NCBI RefSeq assembly: GCF_036324505.1
Contig: NC_086350.1
Location: forward strand, 26,828,257 to 26,892,256
Origin: Eleginops maclovinus
Taxonomy: Eukaryota; Chordata; Actinopteri; Perciformes; Eleginopidae
DNA length: 64,000 nucleotides
Direction of reading: 5' to 3'
The position numbers and the translations under genes were made by a program. Positions 25,501 through 31,650 of this stretch are shown here, piece by piece. Every line of letters starts with the position of its first letter. Within the stretch, counting starts at the first letter, position 1. Under the pieces are notes generated by a model that was not told where the DNA came from, searched no databases, and saw nothing but the letters and a program-made list of their open reading frames with translations.

Positions 25501-28500
25501 ATTCCTGTATCTATAACTCCCCAAGTTTTCTGTGTCGGTCCGTCCTCGTACCTGTCATTGTTTCTGGCCGTCATTGTCTTCCCCGGTGCGGTTCAGCTTC
25601 CCAATTTTCCTGTATTCTGATTATTCATCAGGTGGCATCCTTTTTTGAGTCTTTCCCTTTCCTTTTTGTTGTTACTTTCCTGCTTATTTAATGTATTAAA
25701 CCTGCTCTAAATTAAAAAAGCTCTTTTGTTTATGGGTCATTCCAGAATCAGAGGGCATTTTCTATCCCACTTAAGAAATGTCAAATAATTTGAGCCCGAA
25801 ATGCTCAAACATTCACTTGTTGTGTTAAAATGTTAATAAAGTTGTAGGAAAAGTGGTTTCAAAATATGATTTAAAATATCAAATAGCTAAAACTTGCATG
25901 TCAAATCAAAACATTTATAATAGGCTTATTATTTACTTATTCTGCTATTATTTTGTTGATATACGGCTCCTGTAATGGTCAAAGCAATTTGTTAAATCAT
26001 AAACATATTTTAAGTAATTTTACTCTGAAGGTGTGTCCACAACATGCACACAACTCTGTTACCAAAACCAGTAAAGCTCGGCAGAAGAAGTGAAAATACC
26101 AGCAACCAACTTATATACCTTTGCTGTGATGTTTACCTTCACACAAACACAGCAACAGTTGGACAGTGACAATGTGTTGGGGGGTTATATTTTATATCCA
26201 GAAAATAAAAGACAAACACCAAAGATAGATGGTTTTTATCAGAACTTGCTCACTGGGAAAATAGCATTTCTGCCTTTCTTAATGCAGACCCATGATTCAG
26301 TTTGTCTACAGCTGTTTCAGGAGTGGGTTAGTCCCTACACCAGCTGGTGTCAGAGCATCAGTAAATTGCACACACACTGATTTTTACCAACAGAGACGGT
26401 CCGTCATGATTTATACCAAAGAAGATTTAGGATGGAGAAGCAGAAGCAGAAATATTGGTGGGCTTAGCTTTGTGCTCACAGGTTCGATAGTACTACCCAG
26501 CATGTACCTGCAGCAGGTCACTGAGGATCAGCTGCTTCTCTCTGTTGCACTCTCACTTGGTGACTCAGGCTGATCGTTTACATTCAGCCCCGGATCGCGT
26601 CTGGATTCATATTCACTCCCTTCCCTTTGCAGTCTGTTGTAAAACTGGATTCAGTTTAGAATTCCATAAATAGGAAGTTGTTTTCCTCCCCAGGCTACCT
26701 GATGTGAACAGGGTTGGGAAGTAACAGGTTACATGTAAGAGACCCACTGAGTGTCTGTTCATTAAGACAAAGCACATTCTTGGACATCCCCAAACTGGAC
26801 CTTTGTTTGGAACATTTTAGCTCGTATTGTAATTATTTCAATATCTGAAAGCAGATTAAACGTATCTCAGCAGGCATTGACATTTATTTTTTATCTAATT
26901 TTGGCAGAATTTGGGTATATTTGGGTAATTCATTTGGGGCGTTTTTTCCCTAATTTAGAGATGGACATTAGAGAGGTGACAGAAAGTAGGAGCGAGAGAA
27001 GGAGGGGGAAAGACATGTGATAAAGGTCACCTACAGTACCAGAAAAAATCCAGGTCAGAGTATTTGTCCCAACACATCTTGCTTTGAACTGTGGCACTTT
27101 TGTGGTAGTTTATGGATTATAAAACATATCCTATTATAAATCATCAACCACATCTGGGTTACACTTTCAAAGCCAACTTCATTCCAACTCATAACCACAA
27201 GTTTTACTCATCTCTGAATGTATCTAAATGGATCTATAGAGCGCATTAACTCATAGTTAATCTTCAGATTGAGTTTATAAAAATTGCAAAAATGTGTATT
27301 ATTTTGACTATAGTTAAAAAAGGCCCTATTCTGGTTTTTGGGGTTTCCCTTTTCTTTAATGTTTTTTATATATGTTTTTGTGCATGTAAATGATTTGCAA
27401 AAGCTAAAAGGCCTTTGTTTACTTCTGTAACATAATGACATCACTATGTAACACTTACTTCTATTGGTTAGCCCTCCAACACATTGTATGTGATATAGGC
27501 TAAGGGGTGGGACATCTCTTATTGGTTGACCAATAACAACAGAGCCGGCCAGCTAACCAATCAGAGCAGACTGGGCTCTGGTTTCAGACAGAGGGTGAAA
27601 AGAGGTGCTGCAGCACAGTATTCTACTCGACCTGTCATCTCTTTTCTCTGTACGACAGCTATAATACAGGATAAAAAAACTCCCTCACAGTAAGCATGAA
27701 TCGTCTCTTCACTGCTAAAACTAGTTTGGGTTCTTGTGAAGTCTAAAGGCTAAAATGCCTATGTTTACTTCTGTAACATAATGACATCACTATGTAACAC
27801 TTGCTTCTATTGGTTAGCCCTTCAACACATCGTATGTGAAGGGGCGGGACATCTCTAATCGCCCTCATCATGAAATGAAAGCTTGAATTGATCGTTTTGT
27901 GAGTTCAGAATGATTATATATTACAGGTTATTATATATTGATACAAAGCTAGGCTAATGTCTGACTCACTGCTGCTGCTTTTCTTCCGAGTCTGAGAAAG
28001 GAACACATGTTGTCGGGGATAATAAAGCTCCCTGTTCTGATATGATTGCATGGATACGGAGGCGACATTTTTCCAGCGGAGTTTGCATAAAACCTTGTGG
28101 GGTTTGTTTACTCGCTCACAAGGATCGCACACTTTGGATATACTGCCCGAGAAAATTAACTGAAGGACCAGGCACAGATCTGCGGGGGTTTCCGGCTGAC
28201 GCGTCACAGCACATGCAGGGCGCAGAAGGACCCTCTTTCTTTTTCTTTCGACTAATCGACGAATATTTTTTCGGCTAACGACTAGTCGACTAATGGGGGA
28301 CAGCGCTATTTAAAACCATTTAAATACTTTAGTGGAAGCAAATAATGACACACACTGCCATATATTTAAATAAAACACACATTATTCAATACAATTCAGA
28401 GATCATTATTGAGAAAGAAAGTATTATGAAAACTATCCATGTTATTTTCTTAACCTGTTTCTCAAGACATAAACATTTAGAAGTGGGTCGAATTTGACCA

Positions 28501-30096
28501 GAAGACAACAGGAATGTCAGTATGAACAGTATATCTTTTTAGAATATTATAAAATTATAATATATTTAGAATTTTGAGATACAGCTCCGAAAAAAACACT
28601 CCAAGTTTTTCTTAAATTTGAATCTCTACATGTATGGCAGCCAATCCAGTGTCTGTTGAATTCCAACACAGAGAAATGTTGTCAGTAGTTTATAGAATAC
28701 AATTTTAAAAATCCTGTAACTCAAAGACAAACCTATAAATAATAAAACCAGAGGAACTGATAATGCTGAAGTGGTCTCTTCATTTTTTCCGGAGCTGTAT
28801 GAATACTCTTGGGAAGTTATGTTAAGACACATTTTGGATGTTTTATAGTAGCGTGTGTGTTATTTAAATATATGCTTTAACATTTGGAAGTACTTGTTAT
28901 AAGCCAAACTATCACAATTAAAGAGATCAATTGCAACAGTGTGCATTAATAATGAAGCCTGGCCTCAGATCAGTGTTTATTATTAGATTATTCCTCTAAC
29001 GGGCTCAGTGGTTTGGGATGAATTTGGCCACTAAAATAATGTAAATGGTCCTCTAGCTGACTGACTGCTTTAATAATAGAGACAGGCTGACTAAAATACA
29101 CTCACCTCATGTTAGTTAAGGGATTTGCAACACCGCTGTTACATGGTTTGTGTTTACTTATGGATCAGTGGAGTGTGAACACACAGAGGCTACAGTGATA
29201 AACAGCTGCGTTAATGAGAGCTCAACATCTCCTCAGTGAGCGCTGACAAATAAAGATCACAGCAAGTGTTTGCAACTTGTGTCATGAGGGGGTCTAATGG
29301 ATGCCCCGAAAAAATAAAGGTTTTCACCCTCTGTCTGAAACCAGAGCCCCGTCTGTTTTGATTGGTCAACAGCTTAGAGATATCCCGCCCCTAATCCTAT
29401 CATTTACATTGTGTTGGAGTGCTAGCCAATAGACGCGCGAGTGTTACAGTGATGTCACTATGTTTCTGAAGGAAACAAAGGAGTCCAATGCCAAACAAAG
29501 CAGGTACTATATGAAACAACAGCACAAAAAAGCGTGGTTTTATTTGGTTGTGATGACTTGAGCTGGGTCTATCTGCTTTATTACTCAGATTTGATAACTT
29601 GCTTTTGAGATTTGATGTTTTTAATATTTAGCAGACCTTCTCTGGTGTCTCATGTATGTCTCTGGACATGCAGATATGCTTTTAGCTTGTTGCAATACGG
29701 CAGAATTACAGCTAAAGTAGTTCAGAATATGACTTAAGACCTGAGAGGCCTTCTCTGACTACAGCATATTCGCTGCAATCCGATGATATCAGCAGTACTG
29801 GCATAAAAATCAATTTCTGGAAATAATAGCTGTCCGTGACCAAGACTGTGGGAGTAAAGTTGAGACATCCTTCAGAGGAGTATGCAGTTGATAGACTTTA
29901 TATAAACTGTCTCTTAAAAGTTCTTGAAGTCGGCATGTGAGTTTACCATCAGGACATATACAGTGTAAATACTAATATTATTCAAGTTAAGTTTCCGTGC
30001 TGGTCTGACTTTTGGAACAGGTTTCCTAAGCACAACCTGCAGTGAAGACATAATACTTCACATACAGTAGGACATTATGCAGGTACAGGCTAATTT

Positions 30097-30155
<59 letters not shown>

Positions 30156-31462
30156 GGGGGGGGTGTTCTCTATATCCTTTGAAGTATCCCAACAGTATTT
30201 GCAAAACGGGATGCTAGGGTAAGGTTGTACAGCAGCTCTATAAATAATTAATCATTTACCGGTATACAAGTCATCCTTGCTGGCATAGATAATGCGACAC
30301 AATGACTGTCCTGATCATAACACTGTGTCTGTTTGTGTAAGGTCAGTTAAGGTCTTAGACGATCCGAATCGGATTTATTACCAAGTAGGTTTACACATAC
30401 GAGGAATTTGATATAAATGGTGTATACAAACACACATGAAGAAAAATATGTAGCAAAAAAAAAAGTACAAATATAAAAGCTATATTTAAAAAAAACGATT
30501 GCAGAATATTGTAACAATGGAAAAACAGTGACAATGTTTACACCAAATATAATCAGAAACAGAGCACAGTACAATATAATAAAAATACTGACAAATAATA
30601 ATGTGCTATTATTCAATACTGTAAATAAAGGTCGGTGAGCAGGGGATATTAAGTTGTTAGGGACGGGATAGCATCAATGCGTCTAACGAGGATGTTCCTG
30701 TGTACCAAACTCCGCATGAAATTCAGCTACTTTCAAGTAGCATTGCCTTAGTTCAAGGTCCCTGCTACATTAAACCTTATTTTATATATTTTATAAGACA
30801 ACGATAGACATATTTAAATTCTGCAATGTTGGTTAGCCAAGTTGGACGTGTTCTAGAATGCCAACAATGTGCTGAGTTAAGTTGCAGGTGTTATGGCGGA
30901 GTGATTTGAAGGAGGAAGACAGCGGGAATCAGTCGGAGCAGTTAAAAAGACATTTAACTAAAACAGTGCTGATTCGTGGCGATAGATATAAGCCGAATTG
31001 AACAATGGCTCGTTATTCAACACACAATGTTTTGTGAAACGGTAAGCGAAAACTCAATTGGTACAGAAAAGGCAAATTGTTAAATGTGTATTTTTAAAGT
31101 GTTTGTTTCTATAACTGACAGGCGACAGAGAGAAGTTGGCGGCAGTAACGGTCAGATGTCCTACCGTGTGGGGTCTCCTGCTGCAGTGACACGGTTCCGT
31201 CCCGGTGCAGGAGGATGGAGGACGGGTCCTTCAGCCCGGTGAATCCCCCGGCCGCCGGACGGGGCAGCTTCCTCAGCCCGCTGCAGCACTGGTAACACAC
31301 CGCCCATGCCTGCTCCTCGTTGATGGGCTGCTCGTAGGACTTCAGCACCTCCTCCAGAGACAGTTCCCGGGGCTCGGCCAGGTCCCGCACCTCTCCACGC
31401 TCCGTGGGGGCGGTTACCCGTGAGTCCCCGTCCTCGGCGCTTCTGTTAGTGGATCTGGCCAT
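839..31462 (-). CDS. spire2: spire2: Spire-type actin nucleation factor (12 exons, 3' end outside window)
   Basis: Spire proteins nucleate actin filaments with formins of the FMN family and link actin to vesicle membranes and myosin V. Twelve GT-AG exons join in consistent phase and give about 632 residues. Seen in order: KIND domain (about residues 34-240, exons 1-3), four WH2-like actin-binding repeats ending LKKV (289), LRKV (323), LKPV (354) and LRPV (386), a motif [14 protein letters not shown] in exon 8 at the place of the myosin V tail-binding motif, a Spir-box (exon 11) and the first cysteines of a FYVE-like zinc finger (exon 12). The Spir-box [13 protein letters not shown] and the exon 8 motif fit SPIRE2 better than SPIRE1; this paralogue call is from family memory. 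Total span is about 30.6 kb; intron 1 alone is about 12.6 kb. The C-terminal exons lie left of position 1. Confidence 0.88.
911..998. repeat. (CA)n and (TG)n/G-run microsatellites in intron 11
   Basis: A short CA run at about 911-928 and a TG run passing into a 12-G run at about 972-998 lie within the roughly 106-bp intron between exons 11 and 12. The intron is therefore almost wholly simple repeat. Confidence 0.85.
1013..1150 (-). CDS. spire2: spire2 exon 11 (Spir-box)
   Basis: The exon has 138 nt (46 codons), phase 0, acceptor CTGCTCAG and donor GTAACA. It encodes [20 protein letters not shown] then [20 protein letters not shown]. This is the Spir-box, which resembles rabphilin-type Rab-binding helices and lies just before the zinc finger used for membrane targeting. 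Confidence 0.93.
1225..2115 (+). repeat. Diverged direct duplication in intron 10
   Basis: Two segments, about 1225-1380 and 1960-2115, share order and wording (AGCTT-TG-GTGAGATG, then a T-run with TCTGG, then ATATCAA-CT-TCAT) at clearly reduced identity. They look like two decayed copies of one dispersed repeat, or an old local duplication. The sequence between them shows nothing recognisable. Confidence 0.45.
2200..2324 (-). CDS. spire2: spire2 exon 10 (variable linker)
   Basis: The exon has 125 nt. Its acceptor is CTGACAG and its donor is GTGAGA after the ATG codon. It begins with two bases that complete the split codon from exon 9 (Ala), and exons 9 and 10 together are 348 nt, so the frame closes. 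It encodes [20 protein letters not shown] and a Ser/Thr/Glu-rich stretch. Placement rests on phase, splice sites and open frame; this part of Spire proteins is poorly conserved. Confidence 0.7.
2607..2900 (-). repeat. LINE 3'-tail fragment next to a 16-G run
   Basis: Read on the minus strand, the left end is AATAAAGGGATTCTGATTCC. This matches the GATTCT-type 3' tail common to fish non-LTR elements. A run of about 16 G at 2607-2622 abuts the tail. Similar tails occur at about 5893-5930 (plus strand) and 30350-30620. Confidence 0.5.
3583..3799. mobile_element. MITE with about 30-bp terminal inverted repeats
   Basis: The left end TACGGCTCCGCAAAACATTA plus AGAGACCACT is mirrored at the right by AGTGGTCTCTTAATTTTTTC plus CAGAGCTGTA. 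It is about 217 bp with TA-ending termini and has no coding capacity. A second copy with the same ends is at 28580-28799. The superfamily is uncertain; TA-like ends fit Tc1/mariner. Confidence 0.7.
3828..4283. mobile_element. Decayed hAT-type non-autonomous repeat, interrupted by a Tc1 element
   Basis: It begins GGGGTCAGCTGATTTTAGTT and GGGGCCACATACAGCCC, a pattern typical of widespread fish hAT-like elements that start near 'GGTCAGCAA...GGGCCACAT'. The sequence runs directly into the left end of the Tc1 element at 4286. No matching right end was recognised beyond 5850, so it is truncated. Confidence 0.5.
4286..5848 (+). mobile_element. Tc1/mariner transposon, near full length (1563 bp)
   Basis: The outer ends CAGTGGGGCAACAAAGTATT and its reverse complement at the right end are flanked by TA on both sides (4284-4285 and 5849-5850), the Tc1 target duplication. 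Terminal inverted repeats are about 150 bp (4286-4440 and 5696-5848), long for Tc1 and typical of the IR/DR subgroup. The transposase inside is broken, so the copy is non-autonomous. Confidence 0.92.
4650..5654 (+). pseudogene. Tc1 transposase pseudogene
   Basis: The reading starts [20 protein letters not shown] at 4650, a Tc1 paired-like DNA-binding N-terminus, and meets a stop about 35 codons later. The frame at 5014-5433 shows the first catalytic Asp region ([13 protein letters not shown]), [11 protein letters not shown] and the second Asp region ([10 protein letters not shown]). After a frameshift near 5340 the next frame shows [15 protein letters not shown] with the Glu and ends at 5654. 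The DDE residues are all traceable but lie in different frames, so the gene is dead. Confidence 0.9.
5849..6425. repeat. LINE tail and dispersed 'AGTAATC' type repeat
   Basis: A TATA-rich microsatellite (5850-5876) is followed by a GTGGGACAAATAAAGGAATT LINE-like tail. A repeat at about 5945-6425 follows, with ATGTTTTTTACTTAAGTGT and ACCTTAGAAAAGAA. The same landmarks recur at about 33060-33660 and 55440-55970, so this is a three-copy dispersed family in the window, ending near GTAATCCATTACTCCCT. Confidence 0.6.
6426..7181. other. spire2 intron 9, no recognisable element
   Basis: Non-repetitive intronic sequence. I see no exon, RNA gene or repeat end here. Confidence 0.5.
7182..8064. mobile_element. 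MITE with internal 65-bp higher-order minisatellite
   Basis: The ends CAGAGGTGGGAAGTAACTAA and GTACTTCTCCACCTC are inverted copies, typical of the abundant fish 'GTGGxAAGTAACTAAGTAC' element. A closely similar body is at 58235-58691 and a decayed copy at 17954-18360. From about 7665 to 8055 the right part is a tandem array of about twelve units of ACTTTTACTCAAGTACAAGA-TCTGAGTACTTCT, alternating 33 and 32 bp, which gives a 65-bp dimer. Confidence 0.8.
8065..8761. other. spire2 intron 9, no recognisable element
   Basis: It holds a 100-codon plus-strand frame (8151-8453) and an overlapping minus frame. Neither shows a domain or splice context. No repeat ends are seen. Confidence 0.5.
8762..8984 (-). 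CDS. spire2: spire2 exon 9
   Basis: The exon has 223 nt, acceptor CCCCACAG, donor GTCAGT, and ends in phase 1. It opens [20 protein letters not shown] and continues with the conserved [18 protein letters not shown], then a proline- and arginine-rich tail. The acidic start continues the myosin-binding linker of exon 8. The rest is low-conservation linker and a probable phosphorylation-rich region. Confidence 0.87.
9014..9714. mobile_element. MITE with about 110-bp terminal inverted repeats in intron 8
   Basis: The left arm (about 9014-9131) includes GGTCTGCAGAGGCTAAAATC and CCTGTGTTCCCTCCAGAGGG. Its inverse is at about 9598-9714 (CCCTCTGGAGGGAACACAGG, GCAGACCATTTACATGCA), ending in AATAGGGCC. 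Related pieces occur at 16976-17335, 27320-27615, 27745-27860 and 29320-29495. The element starts only about 30 bp upstream of the exon 9 acceptor. Confidence 0.7.
9715..11008. other. spire2 introns around exon 8, little recognisable content
   Basis: Apart from exon 8 (10094-10260), a short stretch near 10575-10615 (GACTAGTCGCTAGC and TTAGCGACTA) resembles the ends of fish hAT repeats. Nothing else is recognised. Confidence 0.4.
10094..10260 (-). CDS. spire2: spire2 exon 8 (likely myosin V tail-binding motif)
   Basis: The exon has 167 nt, acceptor TCTCAG, donor GTGAGG, and returns the frame to phase 0. It contains [19 protein letters not shown] and [17 protein letters not shown]. The last stretch corresponds to the conserved linker in vertebrate SPIRE1/2 reported to bind the globular tail of myosin V. 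That role is family knowledge and is not shown here. Confidence 0.88.
11009..11536. mobile_element. hAT-type MITE (CAGGGGTGTCC ends)
   Basis: The left end CAGGGGGGTCCGAACATTTT and the right end AAAGTTTGGACACCCCTG are inverted copies of the common hAT terminus. The flanking octamers CTCTAACC (11001-11008) and CTCAAAGC (11537-11544) agree at 6 of 8 bases, compatible with an aged 8-bp target duplication. There is no coding capacity. Confidence 0.75.
11537..12599. other. spire2 intron 7, no recognisable element
   Basis: Several short open frames are present but none has a domain or splice context. No repeat boundaries are recognised. Confidence 0.4.
12600..13030 (+). pseudogene. Non-LTR retrotransposon 3' fragment
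   Basis: Broken frames give SLHWLPVA near 12660, a hallmark of the C-terminal region of fish LINE reverse transcriptases. Further right are remnants of ALYSLTV and [17 protein letters not shown]. It ends with GGATAAAAGCATCAGCTAAA and TGTAATGTAATG, a 3' tail seen in many fish LINE and SINE copies; a related tail is at about 19265-19303. It is 5'-truncated and full of stops. Confidence 0.6.
13246..13363 (-). CDS. spire2: spire2 exon 7 (WH2 repeat D)
   Basis: The exon has 118 nt, enters in phase 0 and ends in phase 1 (C then GTAAGA). The fourth WH2-like repeat reads [18 protein letters not shown]. It is followed by the basic tail LLPSSR, which joins exon 8. Acceptor is TCGTAAG. Confidence 0.9.
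13480..13566 (-). CDS. spire2: spire2 exon 6 (WH2 repeat C)
   Basis: The exon has 87 nt (29 codons), phase 0, acceptor TACTCAG and donor GTAAGT. It encodes [20 protein letters not shown] followed by IRSRPPLKP. The WH2-C repeat is completed by the first Val of exon 7 (LKPV). Confidence 0.92.
13623..14107 (-). mobile_element. Solo-LTR-like element with 5-bp target duplication
   Basis: A 485-bp unit begins TGTCAGGG and ends CATGACA, and is flanked on both sides by CACAG (13618-13622 and 14108-14112). TG...CA ends with a 5-bp duplication are what a solo LTR leaves. On the minus strand an AATAAAGCTCGC signal lies about 80 bp before the end, as expected for an R-U5 border. The right part has three short direct repeats of GACATACGAAACAAGG. 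It sits in intron 5, 52 bp from exon 6. A DNA element with similar ends is an alternative. Confidence 0.6.
14113..15483. other. spire2 intron 5, no recognisable element
   Basis: Unique-looking intronic sequence. I see no exon consistent with the Spire frame and no repeat ends. Confidence 0.45.
15484..15648 (-). CDS. spire2: spire2 exon 5 (WH2 repeats A and B)
   Basis: The exon has 165 nt (55 codons) in phase 0. Two WH2-type actin-binding repeats are visible: [17 protein letters not shown] (to about residue 289) and [18 protein letters not shown] (to about 323), each an amphipathic helix followed by an L-K/R-K-V clasp. Donor GTGAGA follows the ATG codon. Confidence 0.93.
15753..15833 (-). CDS. 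spire2: spire2 exon 4 (KIND to WH2 linker)
   Basis: The exon has 81 nt (27 codons), phase 0, acceptor TGCACAG and donor GTGAGA. It encodes [20 protein letters not shown] and ends ALKHRDW, matching the segment that joins the KIND domain to the first WH2 repeat in SPIRE proteins. Confidence 0.88.
16136..16975 (+). repeat. 57-bp minisatellite array 1 (15 units, intron 3)
   Basis: The 57-bp unit contains GATGTTCAGGTGTATATCAG, TATGTAGTGTCTCTACTTTA and AAGAGTCCTCTCCTGCT. The CAGGTGTATATCAG landmark recurs every 57 bp from 16143 (variant) to 16941. Units differ at only a few positions. Because 57 is divisible by three and the unit lacks stops in one frame on each strand, long artefactual open frames (287 and 300 codons) appear on both strands. 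Confidence 0.97.
16976..17335 (-). mobile_element. MITE body joined to the 57-bp array
   Basis: The sequence carries the family landmarks in minus orientation: GCAGCACCTCTTTTCATCCT, CTGTCTGAAACCAGAG, GTGATGTCACTATG, and CTTTGGAGGGAACACAGGGA then GCAGACCATTTAC. The same landmarks are at 27320-27860, 29320-29495 and (ends only) 9014-9714. The array at 16136-16975 replaces the position of the element's other terminus. Confidence 0.7.
17429..17812 (-). CDS. spire2: spire2 exon 3 (core of KIND domain)
   Basis: The exon has 384 nt (128 codons), phase 0 at both ends, acceptor CTCCAG and donor GTGCGT. It contains the diagnostic KIND stretches [41 protein letters not shown] and [11 protein letters not shown] run of nine glutamates sits in a loop (GQ then E9 then QQ), a site that is also acidic in mammalian SPIRE2. 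The GC-rich antisense frames over this exon are open by chance. Confidence 0.92.
17954..18360. mobile_element. Decayed 'CAGTGGTGGAATG' MITE in intron 2
   Basis: The ends CAGTGGTGGAATGAAAC and ATACTTCTTCCATCGCT, with TTGTACTTTAAGTATATTCT and GTACAATTTTGAATGCAAGA inside, mark an old copy of the element family seen at 7182-8064. Confidence 0.6.
18481..18524 (-). CDS. spire2: spire2 exon 2 (44-nt mini-exon)
   Basis: A 44-nt exon bounded by acceptor CCTCAG and donor GTGAGA. It completes the codon split in exon 1 (G plus AT, Asp) and encodes [15 protein letters not shown], a linker inside the KIND domain where SPIRE2 proteins also vary. Exons 1 and 2 together are 342 nt, so exon 3 begins in phase 0. 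It is recognised by phase and position rather than by conservation. Confidence 0.75.
18525..19443. other. spire2 intron 1 (left part), no recognisable element
   Basis: Mostly unique sequence. A short LINE/SINE-type tail (AAATGTAATGTAATG) is at about 19289-19303. Confidence 0.4.
19444..19509 (+). repeat. (GT)n microsatellite
   Basis: About 33 perfect GT dinucleotides. They create spurious Cys-Val and Thr-His frames on both strands. Confidence 0.97.
19510..20199. other. Purine-rich intronic stretch with G runs
   Basis: GA-rich sequence with G runs at about 19649-19660 and 19800-19810 next to a short GT run. Overlapping open frames here have no domain content. Confidence 0.45.
20200..20757 (-). 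repeat. 57-bp minisatellite array 2 (about 10 units, intron 1, inverted)
   Basis: The same 57-bp unit as array 1 but reverse-complemented: TACTGATATACACCTGAACA, TCAGCAGGAGAGGACTCTTT, AAAGTAGAGACACTACA. About ten units run from about 20208 to 20750. The left flank CTAAAGCATCCAGGGAAACA matches the flank of array 1, and the right flank ACCAGAACATCAGCAGAATA matches the terminus expected for the host MITE. Confidence 0.95.
20758..20935 (+). repeat. tRNA-derived SINE
   Basis: The 5' part contains an A box (TAGCTCAGCGGTTGGTGC) and a B box (GGTTCAAATCC) at tRNA-like spacing. It ends with CTCGAATAAAGGTATTTTAA, an A/T-rich tail. The cloverleaf is imperfect and there is a non-tRNA 3' region, so it is a SINE, not a tRNA gene. 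Confidence 0.75.
20936..21280. other. Intron 1, no recognisable element
   Basis: AT-rich sequence between the SINE and the LINE. Nothing recognised. Confidence 0.45.
21312..22218 (-). pseudogene. LINE reverse transcriptase domain (broken, C-terminal deletion)
   Basis: Motifs are [14 protein letters not shown] (first catalytic Asp), [18 protein letters not shown] and FADDVVLM (catalytic Asp pair). The earlier fingers region ([33 protein letters not shown]) lies in shifted frames around 21776-22218. The copy is inactive. Confidence 0.88.
22412..23569 (-). pseudogene. LINE endonuclease domain and linker (broken ORF)
   Basis: The frame of 385 codons shows [41 protein letters not shown] and [11 protein letters not shown], the ordered motifs of an APE-type endonuclease that nicks target DNA. 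These are followed by the linker towards the reverse transcriptase. The N-terminal part continues in another frame (23229-23828), and the domain is joined to the RT only through frameshifts. Confidence 0.88.
24133..24540. repeat. Nested inverted-repeat element
   Basis: Two overlapping palindromes are seen. Arms at about 24182-24305 and 24415-24537 share CATTAATGTGCTCCTCATGA and GTCAGTACAATGAAAAA in inverse order. Arms at about 24133-24178 and 24271-24316 share TTATGTGAAATCTG and CAATTAATTAAAGTCAA. A relative with AACATTGACTTTAA and ATATTAGGTTAGTTGAAA is at about 59602-59752. It is probably a non-autonomous DNA element that has rearranged. Confidence 0.65.
24541..27319. other. Intron 1 of spire2, no recognisable gene or element
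   Basis: About 2.8 kb with only short frames. A pyrimidine-rich stretch at 25380-25720 ends in TGTATTAAACCTGCTCTAAA and may be an unrecognised repeat 3' end. A short 'GGGAAGTAACAGGTTACATG' fragment is at about 26713. Confidence 0.4.
27320..27860 (+). mobile_element. Two tandem partial copies of the 'GACATCACTATGTAACA' MITE
   Basis: Copy 1 (about 27320-27615) starts AGGCCCTATTCTGG, passes GTGCATGTAAATGATTTGCA and AATGACATCACTATGTAACA, and reaches GAGGTGCTGCAGCACAG. Copy 2 (about 27745-27860) repeats the middle part. These are plus-orientation copies of the family behind the 57-bp arrays but contain no array. Confidence 0.7.
27861..28310. mobile_element. hAT-like non-autonomous element end
   Basis: The right end reads TTCGACTAATCGACGAATAT and GACTAGTCGACTAATGGGGG ACAGC, a terminus known from fish hAT repeats. 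The internal part has no transposase motif. The left boundary is uncertain. Confidence 0.45.
28580..28799. mobile_element. Second copy of the 'ACAGCTCCG' MITE
   Basis: The ends TACAGCTCCGAAAAAAACAC and GTGGTCTCTTCATTTTTTCC plus GGAGCTGTA are the same inverted pair as at 3583-3799. The two copies differ throughout the interior. Confidence 0.7.
28800..30098. other. Intron 1, MITE fragment and unique sequence
   Basis: A fragment of the 'CACTATG' MITE family is at about 29320-29495 (CCCTCTGTCTGAAACCAGAG through GTGATGTCACTATG, minus orientation). The remainder is not recognised. Confidence 0.5.
30099..30164 (+). repeat. (GT)n microsatellite ending in a G run
   Basis: About 27 GT repeats followed by about 10 G. 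Confidence 0.95.
30350..30620 (-). repeat. LINE-type 3' tail fragment
   Basis: On the minus strand the end reads AATAAATCCGATTCGGATCG, after a body containing CAAATTCCTCGTATGTGTAA. The same class of tail is at 2607-2900. Confidence 0.5.
31165..31462 (-). CDS. spire2: spire2 exon 1 (start codon, first part of KIND domain)
   Basis: Starts at the ATG at 31462, the first ATG of an open frame that leads into the KIND-domain signature [20 protein letters not shown] and the Cys pair of CYQCC. The exon is 298 nt and ends in phase 1 at CACACG followed by GTAGGA. The roughly 30 residues before the KIND domain are charged and probably flexible. KIND is the kinase-like non-catalytic fold that binds the formin tail. 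Confidence 0.9.
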
Positions 31463-31650
31463 GGCTGCGATAGCGTGGAGCCCATTATTTACTCCTTAGG
31501 CACCAAGGCCATTTATATGCTGCCCCTGTCTCGTGTTGGGCCCGATCTCCTCTCCTGTCCTCTACTTGGCGTATACCGCTCCTCAACTACCGCAACTGCA
31601 CCTCGCTACCAAAACATTGTCTAGGTAGCCCTTCCGAACACAGCTCTTCC
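31463..31650 (-). promoter_or_regulatory. spire2 5' flank and probable promoter
   Basis: GC-rich sequence directly upstream of the spire2 ATG, with several CpGs extending from exon 1. It changes abruptly to AT-rich DNA at about 31660. No TATA box is evident, which fits a CpG-type promoter. The transcription start cannot be placed from sequence. Confidence 0.45.
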
